From Paludibacteraceae bacterium (GTDB lineage Bacteria > Bacteroidota > Bacteroidia > Bacteroidales > Paludibacteraceae), in NCBI GenBank assembly GCA_017551675.1, contig JAFZLC010000008.1, forward strand, positions 1 to 37,600: 37,600 bases of DNA, given 5' to 3'. The notes below the pieces were generated by a model. It was not told the origin of the DNA, did no database searches, and saw nothing but the letters and a program-made list of their open reading frames with translations. A program made the translations under genes and the position numbers. This document shows, one piece after another, positions 1 to 7,827 of this stretch (position 1 is the stretch's first letter; every line of letters begins with the position of its first letter).

Positions 1-568
1 CCGTCAATGCCGTATTACTGGATAAATCCAAACTGGTCAAATCGTTTGAAGAACAAGACAAATTCGTCAATGCCGTATTACTGGATAAATCCAAACTGGT
101 CAAGTCGTTTGAATAACAATACAATTCCGTCAATGCCGTATTACTGGATAAATCCAAACTGGTCAAATAGTTTGAAGAACAATACAATTCCGTCAATGCC
201 GTATTACTGGATAAATCCAAACTGGTCAAATCATTACCTCTACAATCCAACTTTTCCAAAGCGACATTTTTAGAAACGTCTAAAGTTATCAAGTAACTAT
301 AGCTGCAGTCCAATTCTGTTAGTGCAGTAAAATATTCAATACCCTTTAAATCTGACACATATATCCATGATAAATCCATCACTTTTGCATTCGCAATCTC
401 TGATGATGATAGTTCGTCATCTGTATCTGTATCAAATTTTCTTGACACAAAGTCTCTGAATGCTTCATCAGGAAAGTTCGTCTCGTTGATAGTCACTTGA
501 GCCGATAATTGTTGAACACCCATGATTGTCAACACACTCATGATTAATTTTTTTGTAAAATGCTTCAT
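1..568 (-). CDS. Secreted leucine-rich-repeat protein, 5' part (runs off left edge)
   Basis: Reading the minus strand from the ATG at 566-568 gives an unbroken frame to base 1. It begins MKHFTKKLIMSVLTIMGVQQ, a signal peptide ending in LSAQ. Then comes a segment with FPDEAFRDFVSRKFD and DTDTDDELSSSEI, which resembles an EF-hand-like loop often seen before LRRs in Bacteroidota surface proteins. From about residue 85 there are leucine-rich repeats of 21 residues on the pattern LTSLDLSSNTALTELYCSSN. The last copies before the window edge are almost identical at DNA level (see repeat entry). The 3' end, and any sorting domain, lies outside the window. The family usually acts on the cell surface in adhesion or protein binding; the role here is inferred from the fold only. 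A well-formed promoter lies 166 bases upstream of the start. Confidence 0.85.
   Translation of the reverse strand, partial: MKHFTKKLIMSVLTIMGVQQLSAQVTINETNFPDEAFRDFVSRKFDTDTDDELSSSEIANAKVMDLSWIYVSDLKGIEYFTALTELDCSYSYLITLDVSKNVALEKLDCRGNDLTSLDLSSNTALTELYCSSNYLTSLDLSSNTALTELYCYSNDLTSLDLSSNTALTNLSCSSNDLTSLDLSSNTALT
4..232. repeat. 63-bp tandem repeat coding for 21-residue LRR units
   Basis: The string TCAATGCCGTATTACTGG recurs starting at 4, 67, 130 and 193, an exact 63-base period. Copies differ by only a few bases, mostly in one variable codon block. On the minus strand each unit encodes one LRR. The array continues off the left edge. Confidence 0.95.
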
Positions 569-733
569 TTTTGTTTGATTTTTTGTTCTCTTATATCTAT
601 TATTTTTTTGAAATTTTTCATTCTCATCTCATTCATAAAAAATAAAATGTATCATCTACCTGATTCTATTCCCTTATTTTCAACACAACCAAACCCTCAT
701 TGTGAAAAAAGCCATATTTTATTTAATGCGGTG

Positions 734-764
734 CAAAATTACAAAACATCTATAAATCGACAAA
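734..764 (-). promoter_or_regulatory. Bacteroidota vegetative promoter for the LRR gene
   Basis: On the minus strand TTTG (761-764) is followed 19 bases later by TAATTTTG (734-741) and then GCACC, an ideal -33/-7 arrangement for the Bacteroidota primary sigma factor. It implies a 5' leader of about 160 bases for the LRR gene. Confidence 0.75.
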
Positions 765-930
765 AAATCTCACAAATATTTACCAAGTTTTTTCTAAAAA
801 GAAAGTTATTATTTTTTGCATAAAAACACTTATTATATCCAAATACGCCACAGACTCATAATCTGACAGTCACTGTAACTTTTGAAAATGAATTACCACT
901 TTCTACAACAAAACACACAGATCTAAATTA

Positions 931-953
931 AGGTGAATTCATAGAACTCACCT
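931..953. repeat. Short palindromic element (GGTGAGTTC family), copy 1
   Basis: Arms AGGTGAATTC (931-940) and GAACTCACCT (944-953) are inverted copies with one mismatch around the 3-base loop ATA. Related copies lie at 2927-2950, 6762-6782, 17351-17412 and 37131-37148. Here it lies upstream of the GH53 promoter rather than inside a leader. Confidence 0.7.
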
Positions 954-1001
954 ATAGAAAATCTGTCCGTCAATTTTCATTCTTTAATCCAAAGAATATT
1001 A

Positions 1002-1009
1002 TATATTTG
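1002..1009 (+). promoter_or_regulatory. Predicted -7 box for the GH53 gene
   Basis: TATATTTG followed by CAAAC fits the TAnnTTTG -7 consensus, 31 bases before the ATG. The -33 TTTG is not clear, so the promoter may be weak or need an activator. Confidence 0.55.
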
Positions 1010-1039
1010 CAAACAACAAAACACTTATAATTTAGTACC

Positions 1040-2227
1040 ATGAAAAAAATTTTATTCTCCCTCATATCCATAACTCTACTTAGTTGGCAGATCTCTTTTG
1101 CTCAAACTACCATCTATGTTCACCAGAAAAACAACCCGTCGGTCATCACCATTGAATCGGTGGATAGCATCACCTTCCAGGCTCCTTCTCAACCTGAACC
1201 CGATGTGACTATGTTTGTGGGCGGAGATATCTCCATGCTACCTAAATATGAAGACCATGGCAACCCCTACTACGACATCAATGGCAAAAAAATAGACGTA
1301 CTACCCTTCTTTCAACAAGTTGGGCTTAACAGTATGCGTGTGAGACTCTTTGTAGACCCCACCAAAGCAAGTAGAGAAAACATTGGTTCGGGCGTTGTTC
1401 AAGATCTGAATTTCGTCGTGAAACTTGGTAAACGAATCAAACAACAGGGATTCAAATTCATGTTGGACTTCCACTATTCCGACTCATGGGCCGACCCTGC
1501 TCAACAAACCATGCCCGACTCATGGAAAAATGCCTCTGCTTCTGCTCTAAACGACACACTTTACAATTATACCAAACGATGTTTGAAAACTTTGAACGAT
1601 AATGGCGCCTCTCCCGATTTCATCCAAATCGGTAATGAGATATCCTACGGAATGCTTTGGAACATAGGCAAAGTTTATCCTACTGACAATAACAACTGGA
1701 ACGTCTTCTCCAATTTCCTAAAATCAGCTAGCAAAGCTTGTCGTGAAGAGTGCCCCAATGCTCAAATCATCATCCACATAGAACGCTCGGGTAAGCCAGA
1801 CGTATGCAGACAATATTTTCAAAGGGTAAAGGATTATGGTATCGATTATGATATCATCGGACTTAGCTATTATCCATTCTGGCACAACGACTTATCTACA
1901 TTGAATTCTACGCTATCCACCCTGGAACAAAACTTCCCTAACAAGAAAATTCAGATAGTGGAAACTGCATACTATTATCAATGGTTACCACAAGTAGACT
2001 ACGATTTCAGTTCCAAATGGCCAATCTCAGCTGAGGGTCAAAAGAAATTCTTGGAAGATCTAATCTCTACAATCAAAAAACACAATAACGTCAATGGTCT
2101 ATATTGGTGGTTTCCAGAGGAAAACGGAAACGGTGTGATTGATAACTGGGTCAATCGTGGTCTCTTCGACGACAATAATGGAAAAGCTTTGCCAGCTCTC
2201 TATATTTTAGGAGACTTCGCCAAATAA
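1040..2227 (+). CDS. Secreted GH53 endo-beta-1,4-galactanase
   Basis: A 395-residue protein with a signal peptide ending near SFAQ (residue 21), a short Bacteroidota-type N-terminal segment (VDSITF near 41-46) and a glycoside hydrolase family 53 (beta/alpha)8 domain from about residue 57 to the end. Family landmarks are GGDISMLP, SMRVRLFVDP, MLDFHYSDSWADP, IQIGNEI with the likely acid/base Glu200, and IQIVETAYY with the likely nucleophile Glu308, then GLYWWFPE. GH53 enzymes cleave beta-1,4-linked galactan in pectic arabinogalactan I. There is no lipobox and no T9SS tail, so the product is probably periplasmic. It has its own promoter and no SusC/SusD neighbours, so it is not part of an obvious polysaccharide utilisation locus here. 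Confidence 0.93.
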   Translation: MKKILFSLISITLLSWQISFAQTTIYVHQKNNPSVITIESVDSITFQAPSQPEPDVTMFVGGDISMLPKYEDHGNPYYDINGKKIDVLPFFQQVGLNSMRVRLFVDPTKASRENIGSGVVQDLNFVVKLGKRIKQQGFKFMLDFHYSDSWADPAQQTMPDSWKNASASALNDTLYNYTKRCLKTLNDNGASPDFIQIGNEISYGMLWNIGKVYPTDNNNWNVFSNFLKSASKACREECPNAQIIIHIERSGKPDVCRQYFQRVKDYGIDYDIIGLSYYPFWHNDLSTLNSTLSTLEQNFPNKKIQIVETAYYYQWLPQVDYDFSSKWPISAEGQKKFLEDLISTIKKHNNVNGLYWWFPEENGNGVIDNWVNRGLFDDNNGKALPALYILGDFAK

Positions 2228-2245
2228 GCTTTGTGACTCTTCTCT

Positions 2246-2923
2246 TTAGTGTGCATAATCAATGGTGATGGGTTCGCCACTGAACTTCGGTTGCTTATTG
2301 ATGATAAGATCAATAAAGAGTTTCACCCGGGCAAGACGCTCCCTCATCATGGTTTTCAAACCATAAAATTTACTTACATCTTCCGCACAAAATCCAACTG
2401 ATGCAATCTGATGATGATGAGCTAAAAAAACAGCCCTTTCATCATGAAATCTTTGTGATATGACAGTGATGGACGATTGTCCGAAAATATCTCGACAACG
2501 CACAACGGAATCTAACGTACGAAATCCCGCATAATCCAGGAAGATACGATCTTCAGGAACACCGCCTGCCACTAAATCATTCTTCATATCCGTAGGTTCA
2601 TCGTACTCCACTCTCGAATTATCACCACTCACAATGATGAAATCAATTTTATGTGCGTGAAACAACTGCAAAGCCGCTTCTATACGATTCTGATAATAGT
2701 AATTCAAACGGCCACTACCTAAATATTTTGAAGTACCCAACAGAAGTCCCACTCTATTATACGGAATCGTCTCCACATTGTTATAAAGAAACTGCTGCGT
2801 ACTCTTCTTTACAACCATATCTGAAACTATCAAAGCAGCAAGAGAAAACAGCAAAAGATCTTTGATAAGATTTTTTGCCATGACAATAAAACGCTTTAAT
2901 CGTAAAAATTTCATCTGTATCAT
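2246..2923 (-). CDS. SanA/YdcF-like DUF218 envelope protein
   Basis: A 225-residue protein with one N-terminal membrane segment (about residues 18-36) and a DUF218 domain. Landmarks match SanA proteins: VGLLLGTSKYLGSGR, IIVSGDNSRVEYDEPTDM, DYAGFRTLDSVVR and VISQRFHDERAVFLA. In enteric bacteria SanA affects envelope permeability (vancomycin resistance at high temperature); the biochemical activity is unsettled. The start could be the ATG at 2923 or Met4 of that frame; a later Met15 would trim basic residues before the membrane segment. A palindromic element lies directly upstream of the start. The gene is convergent with the GH53 gene, with only 18 bases between them. Confidence 0.88.
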   Translation of the reverse strand: MIQMKFLRLKRFIVMAKNLIKDLLLFSLAALIVSDMVVKKSTQQFLYNNVETIPYNRVGLLLGTSKYLGSGRLNYYYQNRIEAALQLFHAHKIDFIIVSGDNSRVEYDEPTDMKNDLVAGGVPEDRIFLDYAGFRTLDSVVRCRDIFGQSSITVISQRFHDERAVFLAHHHQIASVGFCAEDVSKFYGLKTMMRERLARVKLFIDLIINKQPKFSGEPITIDYAH

Positions 2924-2926
2924 TAA

Positions 2927-2950
2927 GTGGGTTCTATAAATTCACCTTCA
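2927..2950. repeat. Palindromic element (GGTGAGTTC family), copy 2, in the sanA-like leader
   Basis: AGTGGGTTC, TAT and AAATTCACCTT on the plus strand match the arms and loop of the copy at 931-953 with several changes. It sits 4 bases upstream of the SanA-like start codon. Confidence 0.5.
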
Positions 2951-3091
2951 TTTTATTATTCAAAGATAAGAAATCTTTCAATATAGTTCCTAGTATTATT
3001 TCCGATATAAATCGCAATAATATTCCCTTCTTTCGAAAATTTTTCTTATTTTGGTTAATCGTTTTCCAAACACTAACTTATCGAGAAAAAC

Positions 3092-4813
3092 ATGAAATAT
3101 ACAAGCAAAACCATCACACTCTTATTGACGCTTTTCATCTCGAACATCTCCATGTCCGAATCCATCCGACAAGATTTAGATTATACAGATGCGCTCGAAA
3201 CATTAGAAAACCCTGGCGTTGGATTTTACAGAACTCAATGTCAACACTTTACATACGACAATAACAAAGGAACCAATACCTGGGGCAACATATCTCACCT
3301 CAGAATGGATATTTCAGAGTTTTCCAACAAAGCCATCCTTAAAATAGATGAAACGACAAACGACACCACCTTTGGTATCGCTCGTCCGCTCACCGACGAT
3401 ATGCTCAGGGCCTTCGAAGCTACATTAGACAATATCCGTCAACGAGGGAAGAGTGCCATTGTGCGTTTTTCTTACGACCCCCATTTCAACGGCTCCGTTA
3501 AATGCGACCCCGATCAATCCGTTATTTTGAGTCACCTCAAACAATTAGGGGAAGTCTATGCTCGCAACACGGATGTCATCACCTATGTAGAGTTAGGCAT
3601 GTATGGAAGCTATGGTGAAATGCACTCCAGTAACGTGGGAACGAACGAAAACATAGCAGAAGCCCTACAAACACTACTCAGTTGCACACCACCCGAGATA
3701 AAGATTGGAGTAAGACGTCCAGACATTATCGCCTACTGGCTTGGTGTTAATCAAGGCAATAATTATTCAGATTTTGATATTCACTCTGAGAGATTCCAAC
3801 AGGCAGTCAAGGCAAAGGGCGACACTATCTATAGAGTTGGCATGTACAATGACGGCTATTTGGGTTCTTACAGCGATCTGGGCACCATCGGTATGGGTGC
3901 AAACGGACATCAGTTAACCCGTGAAATGATGATTGAGTGGCTCGAAACCTACTCACAGCATACGCCATACGGAGGAGAACTCGTTGCCAACTACAACGGA
4001 GATAATCCGATTAACACCCCCACTTATCTCTCTAACGAAGGATTCCGCACACACACCTCCTACCTCAACTATGAATGGCACCAACCCACCATTCTAAGTT
4101 GGAAAGACTCCATCTTCAATGGAGACGACCCAGAATACAAGGGAGCAACCGGCTACACCTATGTAGAGAATCACTTAGGCTACCGCTTCATTCTTCGCGA
4201 GGCTTACCTACCCGATTCCGTTTCGCCAAGCGGACATCTGAATGGTCAACTGAAAATAGAAAACGTGGGATTCGGTAATATGACCCAAAAAGGAAAAGTT
4301 ACTTTTGTCTTAAAGAACGAAAGCAACCAGTTTGAAATAGCACCCGAGACTCCGATTGACCCTCAACAATGGCTATCGAGACAAACCACAACAGACTCTT
4401 TTCAACTCACACTACCCGCATCCATTCCAGAAGGGAAATATGACCTTTTCATCCGCATTTCTAAATATGCAGATCTAACAAACGATAAGAATTACCACTG
4501 CATACAATTCGGCAACACATCTCTGCAATACAACAAGGAGATTGGAGCCAATCTTATTGGAACAACTATAATCGACAGAAAGACAACCAACCACAAAGAG
4601 CTGAAAAGCAATAACCCTATCGCCTATATGCAAGACGGATGGCTACACATACAAGAACATGGCAATGTGTACATCTACTCGGTAGAAGGGAATCTATTGT
4701 ACCAATCAACGGTTAATTGCGAAACAATTAATTTAGAAAAATATAAGGGAAAATGCCTCGTAATTCTACTACAGACAGCCTATGGTTCACACACTCTCAA
4801 AATCTGTTCATAG
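3092..4813 (+). CDS. Secreted DUF4874/DUF4832 protein with T9SS-type C-terminus
   Basis: A 573-residue protein with a signal peptide (residues 1 to about 22), an N-terminal DUF4874 domain (about 30-205, containing the characteristic NPGVGFYRTQ and RFSYDP) and a DUF4832 domain (about 210-480). The domains look like a (beta/alpha)8 hydrolase-type fold followed by a beta-sandwich; no catalytic activity is established for the family. The last 70 residues (IYSVEGNLLYQSTV, then a KGKCLVILL strand and a basic end) look like a T9SS type A sorting domain, so cell-surface attachment or secretion is inferred. It stands alone between the sanA-like gene and the small-RNA candidate. Domain naming rests on recalled motifs and is fairly secure; function is unknown. 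Confidence 0.8.
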   Translation: MKYTSKTITLLLTLFISNISMSESIRQDLDYTDALETLENPGVGFYRTQCQHFTYDNNKGTNTWGNISHLRMDISEFSNKAILKIDETTNDTTFGIARPLTDDMLRAFEATLDNIRQRGKSAIVRFSYDPHFNGSVKCDPDQSVILSHLKQLGEVYARNTDVITYVELGMYGSYGEMHSSNVGTNENIAEALQTLLSCTPPEIKIGVRRPDIIAYWLGVNQGNNYSDFDIHSERFQQAVKAKGDTIYRVGMYNDGYLGSYSDLGTIGMGANGHQLTREMMIEWLETYSQHTPYGGELVANYNGDNPINTPTYLSNEGFRTHTSYLNYEWHQPTILSWKDSIFNGDDPEYKGATGYTYVENHLGYRFILREAYLPDSVSPSGHLNGQLKIENVGFGNMTQKGKVTFVLKNESNQFEIAPETPIDPQQWLSRQTTTDSFQLTLPASIPEGKYDLFIRISKYADLTNDKNYHCIQFGNTSLQYNKEIGANLIGTTIIDRKTTNHKELKSNNPIAYMQDGWLHIQEHGNVYIYSVEGNLLYQSTVNCETINLEKYKGKCLVILLQTAYGSHTLKICS

Positions 4814-4927
4814 AGATGAACAAAAATGATATAAGATGAGGTGCAAAATGACTTTTTTTGTACAAACAACATCTATTGAAAGAAAAAAAATTTTTTATTG
4901 AAAATAATTTTAATTTTTATCATAGTT

Positions 4928-4943
4928 TGGCACGAATATTGTA
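4928..4943 (+). promoter_or_regulatory. Sigma-54 (RpoN)-type promoter
   Basis: TGGCACG, four bases, then TTGTA matches the -24/-12 consensus TGGCACG-N4-TTGCW except for GT instead of GC at -12. The spacing is exact, and a near-perfect copy of the same promoter occurs at 21322-21337. The predicted start is near 4953. Confidence 0.6.
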
Positions 4944-4952
4944 TTATATTTA

Positions 4953-5096
4953 AAAGAATTTCAAACTAGAAATAAAGAATTTTTAACACGTCCATACTTA
5001 ATCAAAAAAAATACATAAGTAATTAAATTTCAATTCGTTTTATGTGATTAATTCAAACAGCCATCCACACGAGAGTGACGGTGGCTGTATTTTTTT
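4953..5096 (+). ncRNA. Candidate small RNA from a sigma-54 promoter
   Basis: About 140 bases lie between the predicted sigma-54 start and the terminator ending at 5096. The only ATG in the segment (5042) is followed immediately by TGA, so no peptide of note is encoded. The first 100 bases are very AT-rich and look like a leader. The segment could be a regulatory RNA, or the leader and terminator left behind after loss of a coding region. No known RNA family is recognised. Confidence 0.4.
5057..5096 (+). terminator. Intrinsic terminator of the candidate sRNA
   Basis: ACAGCCATC (5057-5065) pairs with GGTGGCTGT (5080-5088), nine base pairs with one G-T wobble, followed by a run of seven T residues. 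Confidence 0.85.
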
Positions 5097-5150
5097 ATCG
5101 GCAAATCAGTTTGTGTTTGATGAGGAAATTCACCTATCGACACTAATAAG

Positions 5151-5188
5151 AAAAAAAATCCCGTTCCACATAAGACAATGGAACGGGA
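5151..5188 (-). terminator. Intrinsic terminator of the DUF4270 gene
   Basis: TCCCGTTCCA (5159-5168) and TGGAACGGGA (5179-5188) form a perfect 10-bp stem. On the minus strand it is followed by eight U residues (5151-5158). It lies 24 bases past the DUF4270 stop codon. Confidence 0.9.
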
Positions 5189-5212
5189 ATATAGCGAATG
5201 AAATTAGATTCC

Positions 5213-6694
5213 TTATTCTCTACGAGTAAAGACGACATCCAAACGAGGTCTTAATGACTCAAAGTTGCAAGAAGATCCATAAAACATAGTAGAAGACAAC
5301 CACAATTGTTGACGATAATAAGCCACTCCATTCTCGACTACACGGACTGCAGGTACAAGCACAAGGTCATCATCATAATAAGAGCCATGTTTTCTCAGCT
5401 TGTTTTGTACAGAAGAAGTAAGATAGAATGAGTAGGTATTTTTTGCCGTATCAGCAGCTGCCACAAAAGAAGTGAGTCCATCAGGCAACTCATTTTGATA
5501 GAAGAAATCAGCCACCTTACTTTTCGGCATAAGCAGTAAGTAAGAGCTAGCCTTTAGTTTGGTGTTCCAATTCAATTCACGACGATGAAGAATCAGTTTC
5601 ACCATATTAAACATCACCTTTGTCGTGTCAGGAGCCTTTTTCCTTACAGAATCCATCAAAACGTCAAATGGAAGGTCGATAGCAGTATAAAGGCCAGAAG
5701 GACTGAATGTGTAGGCATATTGTTCACCATTCAATGATTCAACCAATTCTGACAAATCATCTCTTTGAACAACATTTACGCGATTAACCGTCTTATTAGC
5801 CGACAAGAAGACGCTTGACACCAAAGGGTTTATCAATTTACCATCTTTTGATTTCACCTCAGAAGCCTTCACCACTACACTTTTACCATTATAGGTCGTT
5901 GTAATATCCGCATCGTAATGATAGAATATTTGGATACCAGAAACAACGATCTGCATGAATGTACCTTGGTTGAAGGTATGGCTCACATAAACACCAGGGA
6001 AAAGTTTGTTAAATTGCTCCTGTGTCGTGATTGTAGATCCCTCTTGATAAGCAGACAAGATACGCTCTCCCACCTCATTATCTAAAGGAATTCTAAGGAT
6101 TCTTTTGTTTTGGAATTGGTAATTCTTTCTACCAAGCAATTTTTGTTTATCACAGAAATCTGACACAGATGTGTTTGTGTAATATTTCTTATTCTCCATT
6201 TGTGCAGACAACTCATAGACAGAGATAGCTTGCATAGCTGTCGTGTCACCATATACTTGGTCGGAATATTGGATATAAAACTGAGTAGAATCGACCACAA
6301 CGTGAGATGGTGATGTGATTGATTTGATAACTCCATACGAACTATCAATATCAGTCAGCAAAGTTTTCAAAATACCCGAAGTTGCAGAAGAGGAAGAGAC
6401 AACATTTGTGTCTGGCACAAACAAACCATCCACACGGCCATCCAACTGAGTCATAAACTCAGCAGCCACTTCACCAAATTTGGCATCTCTATACCTACCC
6501 AATATAAAATAATCGTATCTGCTCAAAACAGAGTCGGTCAAAACAGAACTAGTAGCGACATTTAATTTATTAGAATAGGTGGTCAACACATCTTCCGCAG
6601 GTTGGATGGAAGAACCCACACCTTCATCATCTTCACAACTCAGCAATGTGGTCAATGGAATTATCATCCATAACAATCTAAAAATTCTCGACAT
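5213..6694 (-). CDS. DUF4270 outer-envelope lipoprotein
   Basis: A 493-residue lipoprotein with a lipobox at LLSC (Cys20). Characteristic DUF4270 segments are VGSSIQPAED, SRYDYFILGRYRDAKFGEVAAEFMTQL and YTFSPSGLYTAIDLP. The family is confined to Bacteroidota; its function is unknown. It sits 134 bases downstream of the glycogen-synthase-like gene on the same strand, an arrangement I recall from Bacteroides genomes next to panC-panD. The gap contains no clear vegetative promoter, so it may be co-transcribed with that gene. The leader carries two elements (6762-6782 and 6708-6741) that are shared with the asnA leader. A strong terminator follows the gene. Confidence 0.88.
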   Translation of the reverse strand: MSRIFRLLWMIIPLTTLLSCEDDEGVGSSIQPAEDVLTTYSNKLNVATSSVLTDSVLSRYDYFILGRYRDAKFGEVAAEFMTQLDGRVDGLFVPDTNVVSSSSATSGILKTLLTDIDSSYGVIKSITSPSHVVVDSTQFYIQYSDQVYGDTTAMQAISVYELSAQMENKKYYTNTSVSDFCDKQKLLGRKNYQFQNKRILRIPLDNEVGERILSAYQEGSTITTQEQFNKLFPGVYVSHTFNQGTFMQIVVSGIQIFYHYDADITTTYNGKSVVVKASEVKSKDGKLINPLVSSVFLSANKTVNRVNVVQRDDLSELVESLNGEQYAYTFSPSGLYTAIDLPFDVLMDSVRKKAPDTTKVMFNMVKLILHRRELNWNTKLKASSYLLLMPKSKVADFFYQNELPDGLTSFVAAADTAKNTYSFYLTSSVQNKLRKHGSYYDDDLVLVPAVRVVENGVAYYRQQLWLSSTMFYGSSCNFESLRPRLDVVFTRRE

Positions 6695-6707
6695 TTCCGA
6701 AAATATA

Positions 6708-6741
6708 ATTTATGGTGGGTGTTATATCAACCCAAGATTCA
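6708..6741 (-). promoter_or_regulatory. Start-proximal leader box shared with asnA
   Basis: On the plus strand the block AATTTA, GGT, GGGT, ATATCAACCCA, ATT aligns with 37071-37106 in front of asnA. It ends 14 bases from the DUF4270 start codon. On the RNA strand GGGTT and AACACCC can pair in a short hairpin. The function is unknown. Confidence 0.5.
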
Positions 6742-6761
6742 TACTAACTTTTTGTCCAATT

Positions 6762-6782
6762 GGTGACTTCTTAGAACTCACC
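6762..6782. repeat. Palindromic element (GGTGAGTTC family), copy 3
   Basis: GGTGACTTC (6762-6770) and GAACTCACC (6774-6782) form inverted arms with one mismatch around TTA. It lies in the gap between the glycogen-synthase-like and DUF4270 genes, upstream of the box at 6708-6741. Confidence 0.7.
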
Positions 6783-6828
6783 CTATAATAGGAACGTTTC
6801 TTTAATCAGCATAGTATATGTGTCATCA

Positions 6829-7650
6829 TCATTTGCATGATTCTAACACTTTGTCGTAAAACTCATTATAAGCATCGACATAGTTATCAGCATCTGGAGT
6901 TGGCAAATAAAGCATTCCTGATTTTGCCACATAGTCGGCCAACTCTTTATTAACAGATGGAGAAGCGATAACGGCTCCGTCTGAATATTCCAAAGCGAAT
7001 TTCGTCAAATCTGCGAATGAGACCTCTTTGTGCAAGATACTTTTCAAATCATCATCTATGATACCATCCAACTTCAGTTTTTCAGAGAAAGAGGAACTGA
7101 ATGGTTTCTTGAAATCATCGCCATAGACAGAATATACAACTTTAGAATTCTTAAAGAAAGGATCTGTGTTAAATGCTTTTTTTATGTAGATGGGCGTCAA
7201 TGCCGTCATCCAACCTTGACAATGAATGATGTCAGGTGTCCAACGCAACTTCTTCACAGTCTCCAACACGCCACGCACAAAGAAGATAGAACGATCTTCA
7301 TTGTCGTCAAACTCTACGCCAGACTCATCTGCAACTGTAAATTTACGATGGAACAAATCATCATTATCTATGAAATAAACCTGCATACGTGCAGATTGAA
7401 TGGATGCCACTTTAATAATCAACGGATGGTCCGTATCATCTATTATTAGATTCATGCCAGAAAGACGAATTACCTCATGCAATTGGTTTCTTCTCTCGTT
7501 AACACACCCAAATCTCGGCATAAAAGTTCGTATCTCTCTTCCCTTTTCCTGTATTGCTTGTGGCAAATATCTACTCATATTAGCCACTTCGTTCTCTGGC
7601 AAATACGGAGTTATCTCTTGTGAAATGTATAAAACCTTAACTGTATCCAT
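6829..7650 (-). CDS. Stand-alone glycogen/starch synthase N-terminal (GT5) domain protein
   Basis: This 273-residue protein matches only the N-terminal half of GT5 glycogen synthases: VLYISQEITPYLPENEVANMSRYLP, REIRTFMPRFG, YFIDNDDLFHRKF and PDIIHCQGWMTALTPIYIKK. The usual KxGGLGDV ADP-glucose motif is replaced by ENEVANM, and the C-terminal GT-B half is absent. The length is normal for this Bacteroidales subgroup, so it is not a recent truncation. Annotation as glycogen synthase by homology probably overstates the catalytic ability; a regulatory or binding role is inferred. It is divergent from panC, and DUF4270 follows. It has a good promoter just upstream. Confidence 0.82.
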   Translation of the reverse strand: MDTVKVLYISQEITPYLPENEVANMSRYLPQAIQEKGREIRTFMPRFGCVNERRNQLHEVIRLSGMNLIIDDTDHPLIIKVASIQSARMQVYFIDNDDLFHRKFTVADESGVEFDDNEDRSIFFVRGVLETVKKLRWTPDIIHCQGWMTALTPIYIKKAFNTDPFFKNSKVVYSVYGDDFKKPFSSSFSEKLKLDGIIDDDLKSILHKEVSFADLTKFALEYSDGAVIASPSVNKELADYVAKSGMLYLPTPDADNYVDAYNEFYDKVLESCK

Positions 7651-7669
7651 TCGTTTTTAATTTGTCATA

Positions 7670-7701
7670 CAAAAATAGGAAAAATGAACCAAAATGCCAA
7701 A
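7670..7701 (-). promoter_or_regulatory. Vegetative promoter of the glycogen-synthase-like gene
   Basis: On the minus strand TTTG (7698-7701), 20 bases, then TATTTTTG (7670-7677). The start codon is 20 bases downstream of the -7 box. Confidence 0.7.
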
Positions 7702-7827
7702 TTTTCATTTTTTTTCTTTTTAATGCTTTCGACTCTCAAATATAATTGTTTCCTTTGCAGAATATTTCGTAGCAACAATTGTTGCATGGTAACTTTTTGA
7801 AAAACGAAAAGACAAAATTAGTAAGAT

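Larger units (their letters stand above)
569..1039. other. Divergent intergenic region between the LRR and GH53 genes
   Basis: This 471-base AT-rich stretch has no convincing gene. It holds the LRR promoter and leader (569-764), the palindromic element at 931-953 and the GH53 promoter at 1002-1009. An open frame at 560-823 on the plus strand has no ribosome-binding context and overlaps the LRR leader, so it is not called. Confidence 0.6.
4814..5212. other. Intergenic region with sigma-54 promoter, candidate sRNA and two terminators
   Basis: There is no convincing gene in these 399 bases. The region contains a sigma-54-like promoter at 4928-4943, an intrinsic terminator on the plus strand at 5057-5096 and one on the minus strand at 5151-5188. 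An open frame at 5044-5229 runs through both terminator hairpins and is rejected. Confidence 0.7.

Noticed and set aside
7-273. Plus-strand 88-codon frame with four near-identical MPYYWINPNWS repeats
   Set aside because: It is the antisense shadow of the 63-bp LRR repeat. The minus-strand frame has a signal peptide, LRR consensus and a promoter.
4840-4856. GTGCAAAATGAC, a possible minus-strand -7 box antisense to the DUF4874 gene
   Set aside because: It gives TCATTTTG rather than TAnnTTTG and has no -33 element; too weak to call.
5044-5229. 61-codon frame after the sigma-54 promoter
   Set aside because: It passes through both intrinsic terminator hairpins and their T/A runs, and its composition is not protein-like.
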